Shown: positions 30,329 through 37,194 of the stretch, piece after piece
Numbering within the stretch: the first letter of the stretch is position 1
How the letters are laid out: each line of letters starts with the position of its first letter
Source of the DNA: Terriglobia bacterium
GTDB lineage: Bacteria > Acidobacteriota > Terriglobia > Terriglobales > Acidobacteriaceae
Direction of reading: 5' to 3'
DNA: 38,479 nucleotides
Assembly (NCBI GenBank): GCA_020073185.1
Contig: JAIQFT010000037.1
Location: 1 to 38,479, forward strand
Made by a program: the position numbers and the translations under genes
Notes under the pieces: generated by a model
The model's input: the letters and a program-made list of their open reading frames with translations, nothing else
What the model was told of the DNA's origin: nothing
The model's database searches: none

Positions 30329-30358
30329 TTTACAATGGGGGCTTTAGCCCCGCGCCAA
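30329..30358 (-). promoter_or_regulatory. Possible promoter of the porin-cupredoxin genes
   Basis: On the minus strand TTGGCG (30353-30358) and TGTAAA (30329-30334) are separated by 18 bp. The spacer is filled by the hairpin GGGGCT-TT-AGCCCC (30337-30350). A palindrome in the spacer is typical of MerR-type control, but the gggctaaagccc motif is also a common intergenic sequence in such genomes. Confidence 0.35.
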
Positions 30359-30445
30359 CCCGCGAGCATTCATGATAGCTTCCAGCCGCCAAACTCTCGG
30401 AAGTTTGCACCTAGGGATTGTTCGGGCTCTCCTTGCCGGAGATTC

Positions 30446-32197
30446 CTACTCCGAGCCGTCGGTGCGCACCAGCGCGGCATTGGCCGCCGGAGCCTGCATT
30501 GGCTGCGGAGGTGAAAGCAACAAAGGGAGCGACACCAACAGCGTGGTTCCGCCGGGAGATGTCTCCTGCACCTTTACCTCGCCACTGTGGTCGACAACAA
30601 TCTTGTGGACCACCGTCAGCCCTAGCCCGGTACCGTTCTCTTTGCCGTAGCTGACGAAGGGCTCGAAGATGTGGTCGCGCAGGTGATCGGGAATGCCGCG
30701 CCCGTTGTCCTGCACCGCAATTTCCACCGTCCTGCCCCTCCGACGCATGTCGAACGTGACCTTGCCATGATTGCGCTCTGTCGCCTCGCATGCGTTGATG
30801 ATCAGGTTTTGAAATGCGCGTTGCAGCTTGTTGCCGTCGAACCAGCCGTCAATCGCGTCCCCGCGCACGTTGATCTCGATCTCGCGGAATTCCGGCCTGG
30901 CCCGCACGGTTTGCATCGCCCGCTCCAGGACCTCATTCATGCGCACCCACCCTAGCCTTAACGATTCGCGGGGACGCGAAAACTCTAATAACGAATCAAT
31001 CAGGTCAGTCATCTGGAACACCGCCGCACGCAGCTCCTGGTAGAGTTCGACGCGCTCCGCTTCGCTGCGCCGTTCGCTCAGGAATTCCGCATTCGCCAGG
31101 ATGGCGGCGAGTTGATGCCGCAGATCGTGGGAAATCGAACTCGCCATGCGCCCGATGGTCGCCAGCCGCTCTCCCTCCAGCAGTTCTCGCTGGCTCTGCT
31201 GCAAGCTGGTGCGCATGCGCGCGAAGGCCGAGGTCAGCTCCGCCGCTTCACCATGGCCATGAACGGGAAGCGGATAGTTGTACTCGCCTCGTTCCAGCGC
31301 CCGCACCCCGGCGACGAGATTGTCGAGGGGACGGGTAAAGGTGCGCGAGATGACAAAAACCATCGCCGTGCCGGCGAGTACGGCGATCAGCCCGAGGCCC
31401 AGCATGAGCTGGTCAAGCTGGTGGATGAGCGCGTTGGCCTCGGCCAACGATTTCAACACCATCAGCCGCACGGCGGGCGTGCTCCCCGGCGCCAGATCCA
31501 CCGAACTGACCCAGTATGACTCCGGGCCAAGGCGCATCTCGATCGGCTCGATCCCGAGCGGGTGTCGCGCCACGCCCGGTTGCTTCTGCAGCTCTTTTTC
31601 CTGGTCAGGACGCAAGGTGCTTCGTACCAACGCCGAGCCATACCAAAACGCCACTTGGCTGGCCGCCACCTGGCTGAGCTCGCGCGCGACGCGGTCATCC
31701 ATCTCGTAGCCGACTGCCAAAAACCCGAGCACGCGGTTTTCCGCGGGGGGACCGAAGTAGATTGGTTCAATGGCGACTTCGTACACGTGATTGCCCGCCA
31801 TCCACCAGTATTCGGTTTGCTCCCGGGCGAGCGACTGGCGCAGCGATTGCTGTGCCACGCGGCGGTCCACTACCGGCGCCGTGCTGTGCATTCCCATGAT
31901 TTCGCCGGTGCGGTCGGAAAGCACCAGCAGGTCGGTACCTCCCGTCGTCCACAGTTCGCGCGAGACATCCTGGATGGTGGCGGCGTGCCCGGTCGTCATC
32001 AGCGCGCGTGAAATCGGCAGGTTCGCCAGCAACTCAGCCGAGTGCCTTAAAGTCAGTACGCGCAGCCGCTGCACATTCTGAAACGTCGCGACCGAATTGC
32101 GGACGTCCTGCAGAATCTGCCCGCGCAACTGCTGTTCGACGCGGCGGCGCACCAGCAACAGGCTGGCCGAGGTCAGCGCCGCAAGGATCAGCAGCAT
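30446..32197 (-). CDS. Membrane sensor histidine kinase
   Basis: A 583-residue kinase counted from ATG 32197. It has an N-terminal membrane helix, an extracytoplasmic sensor region (about 20-260), a second helix (LGLGLIAVLAGTAMVFVI) and HAMP (RPLDNLVAGVRALERG). H357 lies in SISHDLRHQLAAILANAEFL. The ATPase domain has N-box NLIINACEATE, DNGRGIPDH and GTGLGLTVVHK. The frame is open upstream to the response-regulator stop at 32260 and encodes RLRLRTKFLLS, typical of a kinase N-terminus. No ATG, GTG or TTG is in frame there, although GGAGAAGAG stands at the right place. The true start may be a rare codon near 32231-32239. It pairs with the regulator directly upstream. Confidence 0.85.
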   Translation of the reverse strand: MLLILAALTSASLLLVRRRVEQQLRGQILQDVRNSVATFQNVQRLRVLTLRHSAELLANLPISRALMTTGHAATIQDVSRELWTTGGTDLLVLSDRTGEIMGMHSTAPVVDRRVAQQSLRQSLAREQTEYWWMAGNHVYEVAIEPIYFGPPAENRVLGFLAVGYEMDDRVARELSQVAASQVAFWYGSALVRSTLRPDQEKELQKQPGVARHPLGIEPIEMRLGPESYWVSSVDLAPGSTPAVRLMVLKSLAEANALIHQLDQLMLGLGLIAVLAGTAMVFVISRTFTRPLDNLVAGVRALERGEYNYPLPVHGHGEAAELTSAFARMRTSLQQSQRELLEGERLATIGRMASSISHDLRHQLAAILANAEFLSERRSEAERVELYQELRAAVFQMTDLIDSLLEFSRPRESLRLGWVRMNEVLERAMQTVRARPEFREIEINVRGDAIDGWFDGNKLQRAFQNLIINACEATERNHGKVTFDMRRRGRTVEIAVQDNGRGIPDHLRDHIFEPFVSYGKENGTGLGLTVVHKIVVDHSGEVKVQETSPGGTTLLVSLPLLLSPPQPMQAPAANAALVRTDGSE

Positions 32198-32259
32198 GGA
32201 CAGCAGGAATTTCGTCCGTAATCGTAAGCGTATCGCGATAGCTGCTCTTCTCCGGGGTG

Positions 32260-32988
32260 CTAAGGCACAAACTTGTAGCCGGCGCCGTGCACGGTGCGGA
32301 AATGCACCGGGTTGGCGGGATCCGCTTCCAGCTTCTGGCGGAGCTTCAGCATGTGGTTGTCCACGGTTCGCGTCGTTGGATAACTCTGGTAGCCCCACAC
32401 ACTGTTCAGCAGTTCTTCGCGCGGGATCACCCGTTCCGGATTTTGCACCATGAAGCGGAGCATCTTGAACTCCTGCGCCGTCAGCGCAACCAGCTCGCCG
32501 CCGAGCGTGACCTGCATCTTCGCGAAGTCCACCACCGCGTCGCCGAACTTGTAGATTTCGCCCGGCGCGGTGCGCGCCGATCGCCGGATGATGGCCCGCA
32601 CACGCGCCAGCAGTTCCCGCGGGCTGAACGGCTTGGTGACATAATCGTCGGCGCCGATTTCCAGCAGCGATACTTTGTCGATGATGTCGGAGGCAGCGCT
32701 GACGATGATGACCGGAATATTCGGCACCGCCTGCTTGATCTCGCGGCACACGTCGCGCCCCGACATCACCGGCAGCCGCAGGTCCAACACCACAGCCGAC
32801 GGCGGCGCCGCCAGCGCTGCCTTTACTCCCGACGCGCCGTCGAAGGTGGCCTCGATCGCATAGCCTTCCGGTTCGAACAGCCGGCGCAACGCTCGGTGCA
32901 TGCGCTCGTCGTCTTCGACGATCAGTATCCGCTCCGTGGAGTCCTGCACTCCTACCCACCCGTGGTGTCGCGTTTGCTTTCTCGCCAT
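32260..32988 (-). CDS. OmpR-family response regulator
   Basis: A 242-residue DNA-binding response regulator. The receiver domain (about 20-135) has acidic residues in LIVEDDERM, phospho-acceptor D69 in VVLDLRLPVMSG and the KPFSPRELLARV motif. The winged helix (about 150-240) has LTAQEFKMLRFMVQNPERVI and ends GAGYKFVP. It is the first gene of a regulator-kinase pair. The porin-cupredoxin genes follow on the same strand and may be its target. The residues before VQDSTERILIV may be leader, so a later start is possible. Confidence 0.9.
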   Translation of the reverse strand: MARKQTRHHGWVGVQDSTERILIVEDDERMHRALRRLFEPEGYAIEATFDGASGVKAALAAPPSAVVLDLRLPVMSGRDVCREIKQAVPNIPVIIVSAASDIIDKVSLLEIGADDYVTKPFSPRELLARVRAIIRRSARTAPGEIYKFGDAVVDFAKMQVTLGGELVALTAQEFKMLRFMVQNPERVIPREELLNSVWGYQSYPTTRTVDNHMLKLRQKLEADPANPVHFRTVHGAGYKFVP

Positions 32989-33182
32989 TAGTGTTCGGGA
33001 TCCGTCCCCAGTTACAGGAAAATTACCGCCCAGACATCAGGCGTATGGATAAGAAACTGACTGGCCAGAAACATCGGACTTGCCGCTCTGGCTGCGTGCC
33101 ATTAGAGATGCGGTGGCAGGGCCTTGAAATTCAGAATTTGCACTGGGTGTTGTGCCCGGCGCCTCGCGCCTTTGGCGGCGGC

Positions 33183-33188
33183 TATAAT
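33183..33188 (+). promoter_or_regulatory. TATAAT box 6 nt before an ATG (leaderless start)
   Basis: A perfect -10 box ends 6 nt before ATG 33195 of the DUF2007 gene. Transcription would begin at or next to the A of the start codon. There is no ribosome site. The -35 region is weak. Confidence 0.55.
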
Positions 33189-33194
33189 CAACCC

Positions 33195-33635
33195 ATGATC
33201 CTGGACGACCCGCAGCGCGAGCGGCAGCGGCTGTCGCAGCTCTACGCCGCCATGAGCGACGCCGAGTTGCTGCGCGTCGCCGAAGATCCCGCCGCCCTCA
33301 CCGACCCTGCCCTCGACGCCCTGGAGGACGAAGCCGACCGCCGGGGCCTGGCGATTGATTTTGAAAAAACCACGCTCGCGCCCGCCTTCAGCGAGCTTGC
33401 CGTGGTGCGCAAGTTCCGCGACCTGCCCGAGGCCTGGCTGGCCAAGGGCGCACTCGACGCCGCCGGCATCGAATCTCACCTGCTCGACCAAAACCTGGTC
33501 CGCCTCGACTGGTTCTATTCCAACGCCATCGGAGGCATCCGCCTCTGCGTGCGCGTGGACGACGCCCGCCGGGCTTTCCAAGTCCTCAACCAGCCGCCCC
33601 CGGACTTGGCTGGGCTAGAAGACAGCAATCGCTGA
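33195..33635 (+). CDS. DUF2007-like signal-transducing protein
   Basis: A 146-residue cytoplasmic protein. An acidic helical N-terminal part (AMSDAELLRVAEDPAALT) is followed by a DUF2007-type domain (about 70-135: ELAVVRKFRDLPEAWLAKGALDAAGIESHLLD ... GGIRLCVRVDDARRAF, here split). DUF2007 is related to PII-like small folds and its role is unknown. ATG 33195 is preferred over the long open frame to 32991, because TATAAT at 33183-33188 places the transcript start at this codon. The gene is therefore probably translated from a leaderless mRNA. Confidence 0.72.
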   Translation: MILDDPQRERQRLSQLYAAMSDAELLRVAEDPAALTDPALDALEDEADRRGLAIDFEKTTLAPAFSELAVVRKFRDLPEAWLAKGALDAAGIESHLLDQNLVRLDWFYSNAIGGIRLCVRVDDARRAFQVLNQPPPDLAGLEDSNR

Positions 33636-33683
33636 ATGTCACTTTCCTATCGAGCGGCAAGCGCCAGCGTGTACACTCTTCCG

Positions 33684-33746
33684 ATGTCGAAGAATCGTCC
33701 AAAAAAACACAAGCGCCGCCCCAAGAAGAAAACCAGAACCGAGTAA
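33684..33746 (+). CDS. Putative 20-residue strongly basic peptide
   Basis: ATG 33684 to TAA 33744 encodes a peptide starting MSKNRPKKHKRRPKKK, with 11 Lys/Arg in 20 residues and no hydrophobic core. A possible -10 box, TACACT (33672-33677), ends 6 nt before the ATG, the same leaderless layout as the gene upstream. It could bind RNA, DNA or ribosomes. The stop is 5 bp from the convergent rhodanese stop. It is too short to prove by coding statistics, so it is a candidate only. Confidence 0.4.
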   Translation: MSKNRPKKHKRRPKKKTRTE

Positions 33747-33751
33747 TCCGG

Positions 33752-34135
33752 CTACTTGGCCGGCTCCACCGGGCCGCCGGCCTCCTTCCACGCCTTGAAT
33801 CCACCGCCCAGGTGCGCCACGTTTTCCAGACCCATCATCTGCGCGGTGGAGGCGGCCAGGGCCGAGCGCCCGCCGCCGGCGCAATAGAACACGATCCTCT
33901 TCCCCGAGGAAAACACCGGGTTGTGATAGGGCGTGGTCGGATCCAGCGCGAATTCCAGCATGCCGCGGTTGACGTGCACCGCGCCCGGAAGTTTTCCCTC
34001 GAGCTGCAATTCCGCGCTGTCGCGCAGGTCCACGAACGCCACGGCGGGATCCTGCAGCAAGGCCTTCGCCTCCCTTGGCTGCAAGGTCTTCACGCGGCTG
34101 TTGGCATCGGCAACCAGTTCTTTGACACTCTTCAT
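33752..34135 (-). CDS. Rhodanese-domain protein
   Basis: A 127-residue single-domain sulfurtransferase-like protein. The active-site loop is YCAGGGRSALA with catalytic C85, and AVAFVDLRDSAELQLEGKLPG and the C-terminal LGGGFKAWKEAGGPV are typical. The loop size fits sulfur transfer (six residues), here Gly-rich. It is probably cytoplasmic, since no signal peptide is seen. It stands alone on its strand, so the sulfur donor and acceptor are unknown. Confidence 0.88.
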   Translation of the reverse strand: MKSVKELVADANSRVKTLQPREAKALLQDPAVAFVDLRDSAELQLEGKLPGAVHVNRGMLEFALDPTTPYHNPVFSSGKRIVFYCAGGGRSALAASTAQMMGLENVAHLGGGFKAWKEAGGPVEPAK

Positions 34136-34272
34136 GGCTTCTCACCCCAAGTTGAACGTCCTGCAAGAATTCTAGCGCGTTCGCCGCCGCAGGTGTTAAA
34201 CGCGGCTAGAAACCCGCGCCGGATTCTTCCTACCCGTTTATGCCGGAACATTGGTTGCCGGAGGGCCGCCCC

Positions 34273-34974
34273 TCATGCCTTTCTCCAAGCGTCGTGTTCC
34301 CGTTGCAAGGCGATCGCTTTGCCGGTGATATGGGTAATGCGGGTGACTTCCTTCTGTGCCTTGCCAACCAACTCCTTGACGTCGGGATCGGCAGCGGAGC
34401 GTTGCTCAAGTTGCAAGAGCAACCTTGCCAGCTTGTCCAGCACGTTTTCGATCTCGCGCGCCATGTTGGTCGCCAGTTCGCCAGTCGCTCCCAGGCGTTC
34501 GGCCCGGCGCAGGGCTTGTCCGAGCTCCGCATTGAGGTTCTTGATCTGCTCCTCGGCGTGCTTGCGCTCGGAGATGTCGCGAACCGCGCTGGTAACGAAA
34601 AGCCCTTGAGGAGTGCGCAACGGGCTGAGACTGATTTCAACGGGAAATTCCGCCCCATTCTTGCGTTTGGCGAACAGCTCCAGCCCAGCGCCCATGGGAC
34701 GAACGTGCGGATCGGCGACAAACGATGCACGATGCTTTGCGTGCAAGTCGTCAAAGCGTGGCGGGATGAGGGCCTCGACAGGCTGGCCGATTAACTCCTG
34801 CCGGCTATAACCGAACAGAATCTCGGTCTGCGAATTGACGACAACGATCTTGCCCTCGGCGTTGACGATTACCATGGCGTCGGGCGCCGACTCCAGCAGG
34901 TCAGCAACGTCGGGCTGCACCCACTCGGGGTGCTGGCTGGTGATGTAGGCAGCGAGTCGGCGGAGGAGACCCAC
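34273..34974 (-). CDS. PAS-domain protein with a degenerate kinase dimerisation helix
   Basis: A 233-residue cytoplasmic protein. A PAS domain (about 22-135: [22 protein letters not shown], in two parts; [17 protein letters not shown]) is followed by a coiled linker and a helix pair like a histidine-kinase DHp region. The motif that should read AHEI reads MAREIENVL, so R173 replaces the phospho-accepting His. There is no ATPase domain and the protein ends about 60 residues later. It may sense a small ligand or redox state and act by binding a partner. The start is GTG at 34974, with GGGGGG upstream. Confidence 0.75.
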   Translation of the reverse strand: MGLLRRLAAYITSQHPEWVQPDVADLLESAPDAMVIVNAEGKIVVVNSQTEILFGYSRQELIGQPVEALIPPRFDDLHAKHRASFVADPHVRPMGAGLELFAKRKNGAEFPVEISLSPLRTPQGLFVTSAVRDISERKHAEEQIKNLNAELGQALRRAERLGATGELATNMAREIENVLDKLARLLLQLEQRSAADPDVKELVGKAQKEVTRITHITGKAIALQREHDAWRKA

Positions 34975-35073
34975 GATTCCCCCCTAGCCGGGATTTCCTT
35001 CTTGGACTCCCAAGCGGGCGGCATTGTATACCCAGTTGCCTCCGCTTGCGTCAATCGGGCGCTGATTCCCGGG

Positions 35074-35541
35074 TCACCGCAGGCCCGTCATCGAGCAGTT
35101 CGTCGGACTGTCGGCTTCGGCGTTGGAGGGGAACCGCTCTTTGTCTTCTTTGTCTTCTTCAGGGCATTGCAATTGTTCGAGCATCGCCTTCAGCATTGAT
35201 TTCTGGTAGGCGAGGTCGTCGGTGGCGGTGGTCTCCTGAGTTTCCTGGTGCAGGCGCTTGAGGTTGGAGGCGGCGATCTGCAAGGCGTAGAGCTTGAGGG
35301 CGGCACGCTTGGGATCGAGGGCGTGGTCGTCGAGCGCGCGCATGACCTGGAAGAGGCCGAGTTGGAGGCTCATGGCGTCCTCGACGAGGTGAACGGCGTA
35401 GTCGGGGCGCTTGGCGTGGGCGGCCTCGTGGAAGACGCAGTACTTGCGGGCGCGGCGGGCAGGAGCGGCGCAGGGCGAGCCGTCGAGCTTGGTGTGCTGG
35501 CAGCGAGGAGCGAGGTTGGCGTTAGTAGTACGGTTTGTCAT
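35074..35541 (-). CDS. Small Cys/His-motif protein of an acidobacterial family
   Basis: A 155-residue protein of unknown function. The N-terminal pattern C14-QH-x7-C24-x10-C35-x2-H38 (CQHTKLDGSPC ... YCVFH) looks like a zinc site. A helical middle part (HLVEDAMSLQLGLFQVMRAL) and an acidic tail (CPEEDKEDKE) follow. Similar CQH-LDG-C proteins are recalled from Acidobacteria, usually several per genome. ATG 35541 follows GAGGGGTAT. Two palindromic ACGGT-ACCGT sites lie 45-76 bp upstream, so it is probably repressor-controlled. Confidence 0.65.
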   Translation of the reverse strand: MTNRTTNANLAPRCQHTKLDGSPCAAPARRARKYCVFHEAAHAKRPDYAVHLVEDAMSLQLGLFQVMRALDDHALDPKRAALKLYALQIAASNLKRLHQETQETTATDDLAYQKSMLKAMLEQLQCPEEDKEDKERFPSNAEADSPTNCSMTGLR

Positions 35542-35585
35542 ATACCCCTCTGGGGTGTGTGAGTAGTGGAATCAATGAGTTACGT

Positions 35586-35617
35586 ACGGTATACCGTGGA
35601 TTTCTGACGGTAACCGT
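35586..35617. promoter_or_regulatory. Paired palindromes ACGGT-N(1-2)-ACCGT
   Basis: ACGGTATACCGT (35586-35597) is a perfect 12-bp palindrome. ACGGT-A-ACCGT (35607-35617) is a second one. On the minus strand both are preceded by CC. Their centres are about 20.5 bp apart, two helical turns, so two repressor dimers could bind one face. They lie directly upstream of the gene starting at 35541. Confidence 0.6.
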
Positions 35618-35907
35618 GGGGAGGAATTGCGGAATCTGGTAACTGCATCGGAATTGAAAATTGAGGTCGATCACGCGTGTAAGGCGGCCGGTGGACAGCG
35701 GTGAAGGTGGGAGCGACCGGCGAGCAAGCGGCGTTATGGAAGAGTCGACCACAATGGTCCCTATTTTCAGAGTAGCAAACTGGAGGGGGTAAACCCGCCA
35801 CATACGGCGGCGATATATCTGGTGGATTCTCAGCGGGTTAGGGGGAAAGTTCGGGTTTTGGGGGCTTGACAATAGGGGCGGCCGGATCAGAGGAGTCGCC
35901 GCAAATT
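35618..35907. other. Gene-free stretch
   Basis: This part of the 470-bp gap has no supported gene. A 116-codon minus-strand frame crosses it and the palindromes (35522-35872), but its Pro/Ser/Arg-rich composition and lack of a ribosome site argue against it. The phrase cttgacaatagggg near 35863 resembles cttgacatcccctt near 36912, so both may belong to one repeat family. Confidence 0.5.
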
Positions 35908-35947
35908 CCCACCCTGTCGCTCGAAACCCGCGAGCGACAAGGGTGGG
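35908..35947. repeat. Dispersed hairpin repeat cccaccctgtcgctcg, copy 1
   Basis: The left arm cccaccctgtcgctcg (35908-35923) pairs with cgagcgacaagggtggg (35931-35947), with one bulged base. The same element recurs at 36812-36851, so the two copies bracket the broken NTF2-like gene. Confidence 0.7.
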
Positions 35948-36013
35948 GAGACCTCATGTTTAGCGGCAATGGGTGGATCCGTCCGCGCTCGCCTATCGAC
36001 GGGCGTACTCGGG

Positions 36014-36452
36014 TCACGCCGTCAGCGAAGCGATCGGCAGGTCGGTGTTAAAGCAGTGGCCGCAGACTCGCCACTCCTCTCCCACGCGCCGCAGTGTAAC
36101 CATCCATTTCCCGACATCATCCAGCCGGCGGCCGCTGGGCAGCAGCATATTCATCTTGAAGGTACCGATTGAAGGTACCGAAGCTGTAGGCGATGTCGCC
36201 CCCGGTCTCGATATGCGTGGTGACCACGGTCAGATTGCGGGTGTCGTGTTCCTTGAACAACTGCTCCATCAGGATGCGCATGGCCTTGGGGCCTTCCGCC
36301 AGCGGCTGGTTGGGCACGCACATGCGGACATCGTTGGTGACCAGCGTCAGCAGCTTGTCAATGTTGCGCTCATTGTGGTGCTTGACCCACTCCTGGGCGA
36401 TCGCGCGGATCGTCGTCTCCGCATCGATCGCGGGCTTGGCAACGGCTGCCAT
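36014..36452 (-). pseudogene. SnoaL/NTF2-like protein gene, frameshifted by a 13-bp tandem duplication
   Basis: The ATG at 36452 has a strong ribosome site (GAGGAGG). The product begins MAAVAKPAIDAETTIRAIAQ and continues with NTF2-like motifs (EQLFKEHDTRNLTVVTTHIE). At 36156-36181 the 13-bp unit ttgaaggtaccga is present twice in tandem. The extra copy shifts the frame, so the protein ends after 111 residues at 36117. Removing one copy restores a 141-residue protein that reads on through LPSGRRLDDVGKWMVTLRRV to a stop at 36014, the expected family C-terminus. It is either a real recent mutation, a reversible switch or a sequence error. Function is unknown. Confidence 0.8.
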
Positions 36453-36725
36453 AGTGTCCTCCTCGCGAGAATTAGGCCGCCCCAAGAACTGGGGCTGAGA
36501 AGGTTGATATTCGGCTGAAGAAGTTGCCGTTGAAAGGGGATACCGCGAAGAAGTGTACGCCCGCGGTGGAGCGTTGAGGGGGCTGGCGCGCGCCTGCAGC
36601 CGCGATTTGACGCAATTTGGCGATTGCTTATTGGGGCGGTCCCAAAAGCGGAGAGGGACATAGCGACACTCTTCGCCTGCCATGACCGAGGGGCGAAGTG
36701 CGAAGTTCCGGAGGGACGAACGCTA

Positions 36726-36786
36726 GTAGCCCAGTACTTCAGTCGTGGGAAAGTTCACCCCTAAATTCCTTCGGAGTCCCGTAGGG
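36726..36786. repeat. Dispersed intergenic hairpin repeat, copy 2
   Basis: It carries gtagcccag (36726-36734) and gagtcccgtaggg (36774-36786), in the same order and at nearly the same spacing as the copy between ilvN and ilvC (25442-25501). The middle part has diverged. Confidence 0.6.
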
Positions 36787-36811
36787 GGGCGGCACCAAAG
36801 GGCCGAACACG

Positions 36812-36851
36812 CCCACCCTGTCGCTCGAAACCCGGGAGCGACAAGGGTGGG
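36812..36851. repeat. Dispersed hairpin repeat cccaccctgtcgctcg, copy 2
   Basis: The left arm is identical to copy 1 at 35908. The right arm differs at one base next to the loop (ggagcg for cgagcg). It lies 113 bp from the end of the KTSC gene and may mark the edge of an inserted segment. Confidence 0.65.
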
Positions 36852-36964
36852 GCAACCTCAAGGTCTGATTTGGCGGAAAGGGGGGCCAGCCCCCAAGGCA
36901 GAAAATTGTTTCTTGACATCCCCTTTTATAGAACGCGCCAGCCGAATTTCGCCTCCTTACAACC

Positions 36965-37174
36965 TCAGAGCTTTATGTGCGTAAAGGTCTCTCTTACGTA
37001 GGAATTAAAAAAGCGGCCGATCGAAGGCGCCGCGAGCAGCCGGGCGGCAACGTCGGGTGGCACGTTGAAGTACTGGTACACCTTCCCGTTGGTGAACTCG
37101 ACTTCAAGAGTGCCTGAATCGGAATCGTAGCCAATCGACGCAATGTTACTCGACGAAACCGCCGTCCTATCCAT
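36965..37174 (-). CDS. KTSC-domain protein
   Basis: A 69-residue protein made almost only of a KTSC domain, a small fold also found at the C-terminus of some lysyl-tRNA synthetases and in phage and mobile-element proteins. Motifs are IASIGYDSDSGTLEVEFTNG, VYQYFNVPPDV and IGRFFNSYVRE. Its biochemical role is not established, nucleic-acid binding has been suggested. GGAAG stands 5 nt before ATG 37174. It begins 20 bp after the OLD-nuclease stop on the same strand, so the two are very probably one operon. Confidence 0.82.
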   Translation of the reverse strand: MDRTAVSSSNIASIGYDSDSGTLEVEFTNGKVYQYFNVPPDVAARLLAAPSIGRFFNSYVRETFTHIKL

Positions 37175-37194
37175 GATAGCTTCCAGAGCGCCTA

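Larger units (their letters stand above)
36453..36964. other. Repeat-rich intergenic region
   Basis: A 512-bp stretch without a supported gene. It contains dispersed hairpin repeat copy 2 (36726-36786) and the cccaccctgtcgctcg element copy 2 (36812-36851). A further hairpin-like ggggggccagccccc lies near 36879. A TTGACA (36913-36918) has no -10 box at proper spacing. Confidence 0.55.

Noticed and set aside
30369-30383. catgatagcttccag, also present at 37171-37185 at the KTSC start
   Set aside because: At 30369 the codons that follow on the minus strand stop after nine residues. A 15-bp match of a ribosome site plus ATG is probably chance.
32260-32959. N-terminal part of an 837-codon frame fused to the sensor kinase
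   Set aside because: This part is the shadow of the response regulator on the same strand in another frame. The regulator has all motifs.
35522-35872. 116-codon minus-strand frame
   Set aside because: It crosses the operator palindromes, has no ribosome site and no protein-like composition.
36913-36933. TTGACA with TATAGA as a promoter
   Set aside because: The spacer is 9 bp instead of about 17 and no gene starts downstream on that strand.
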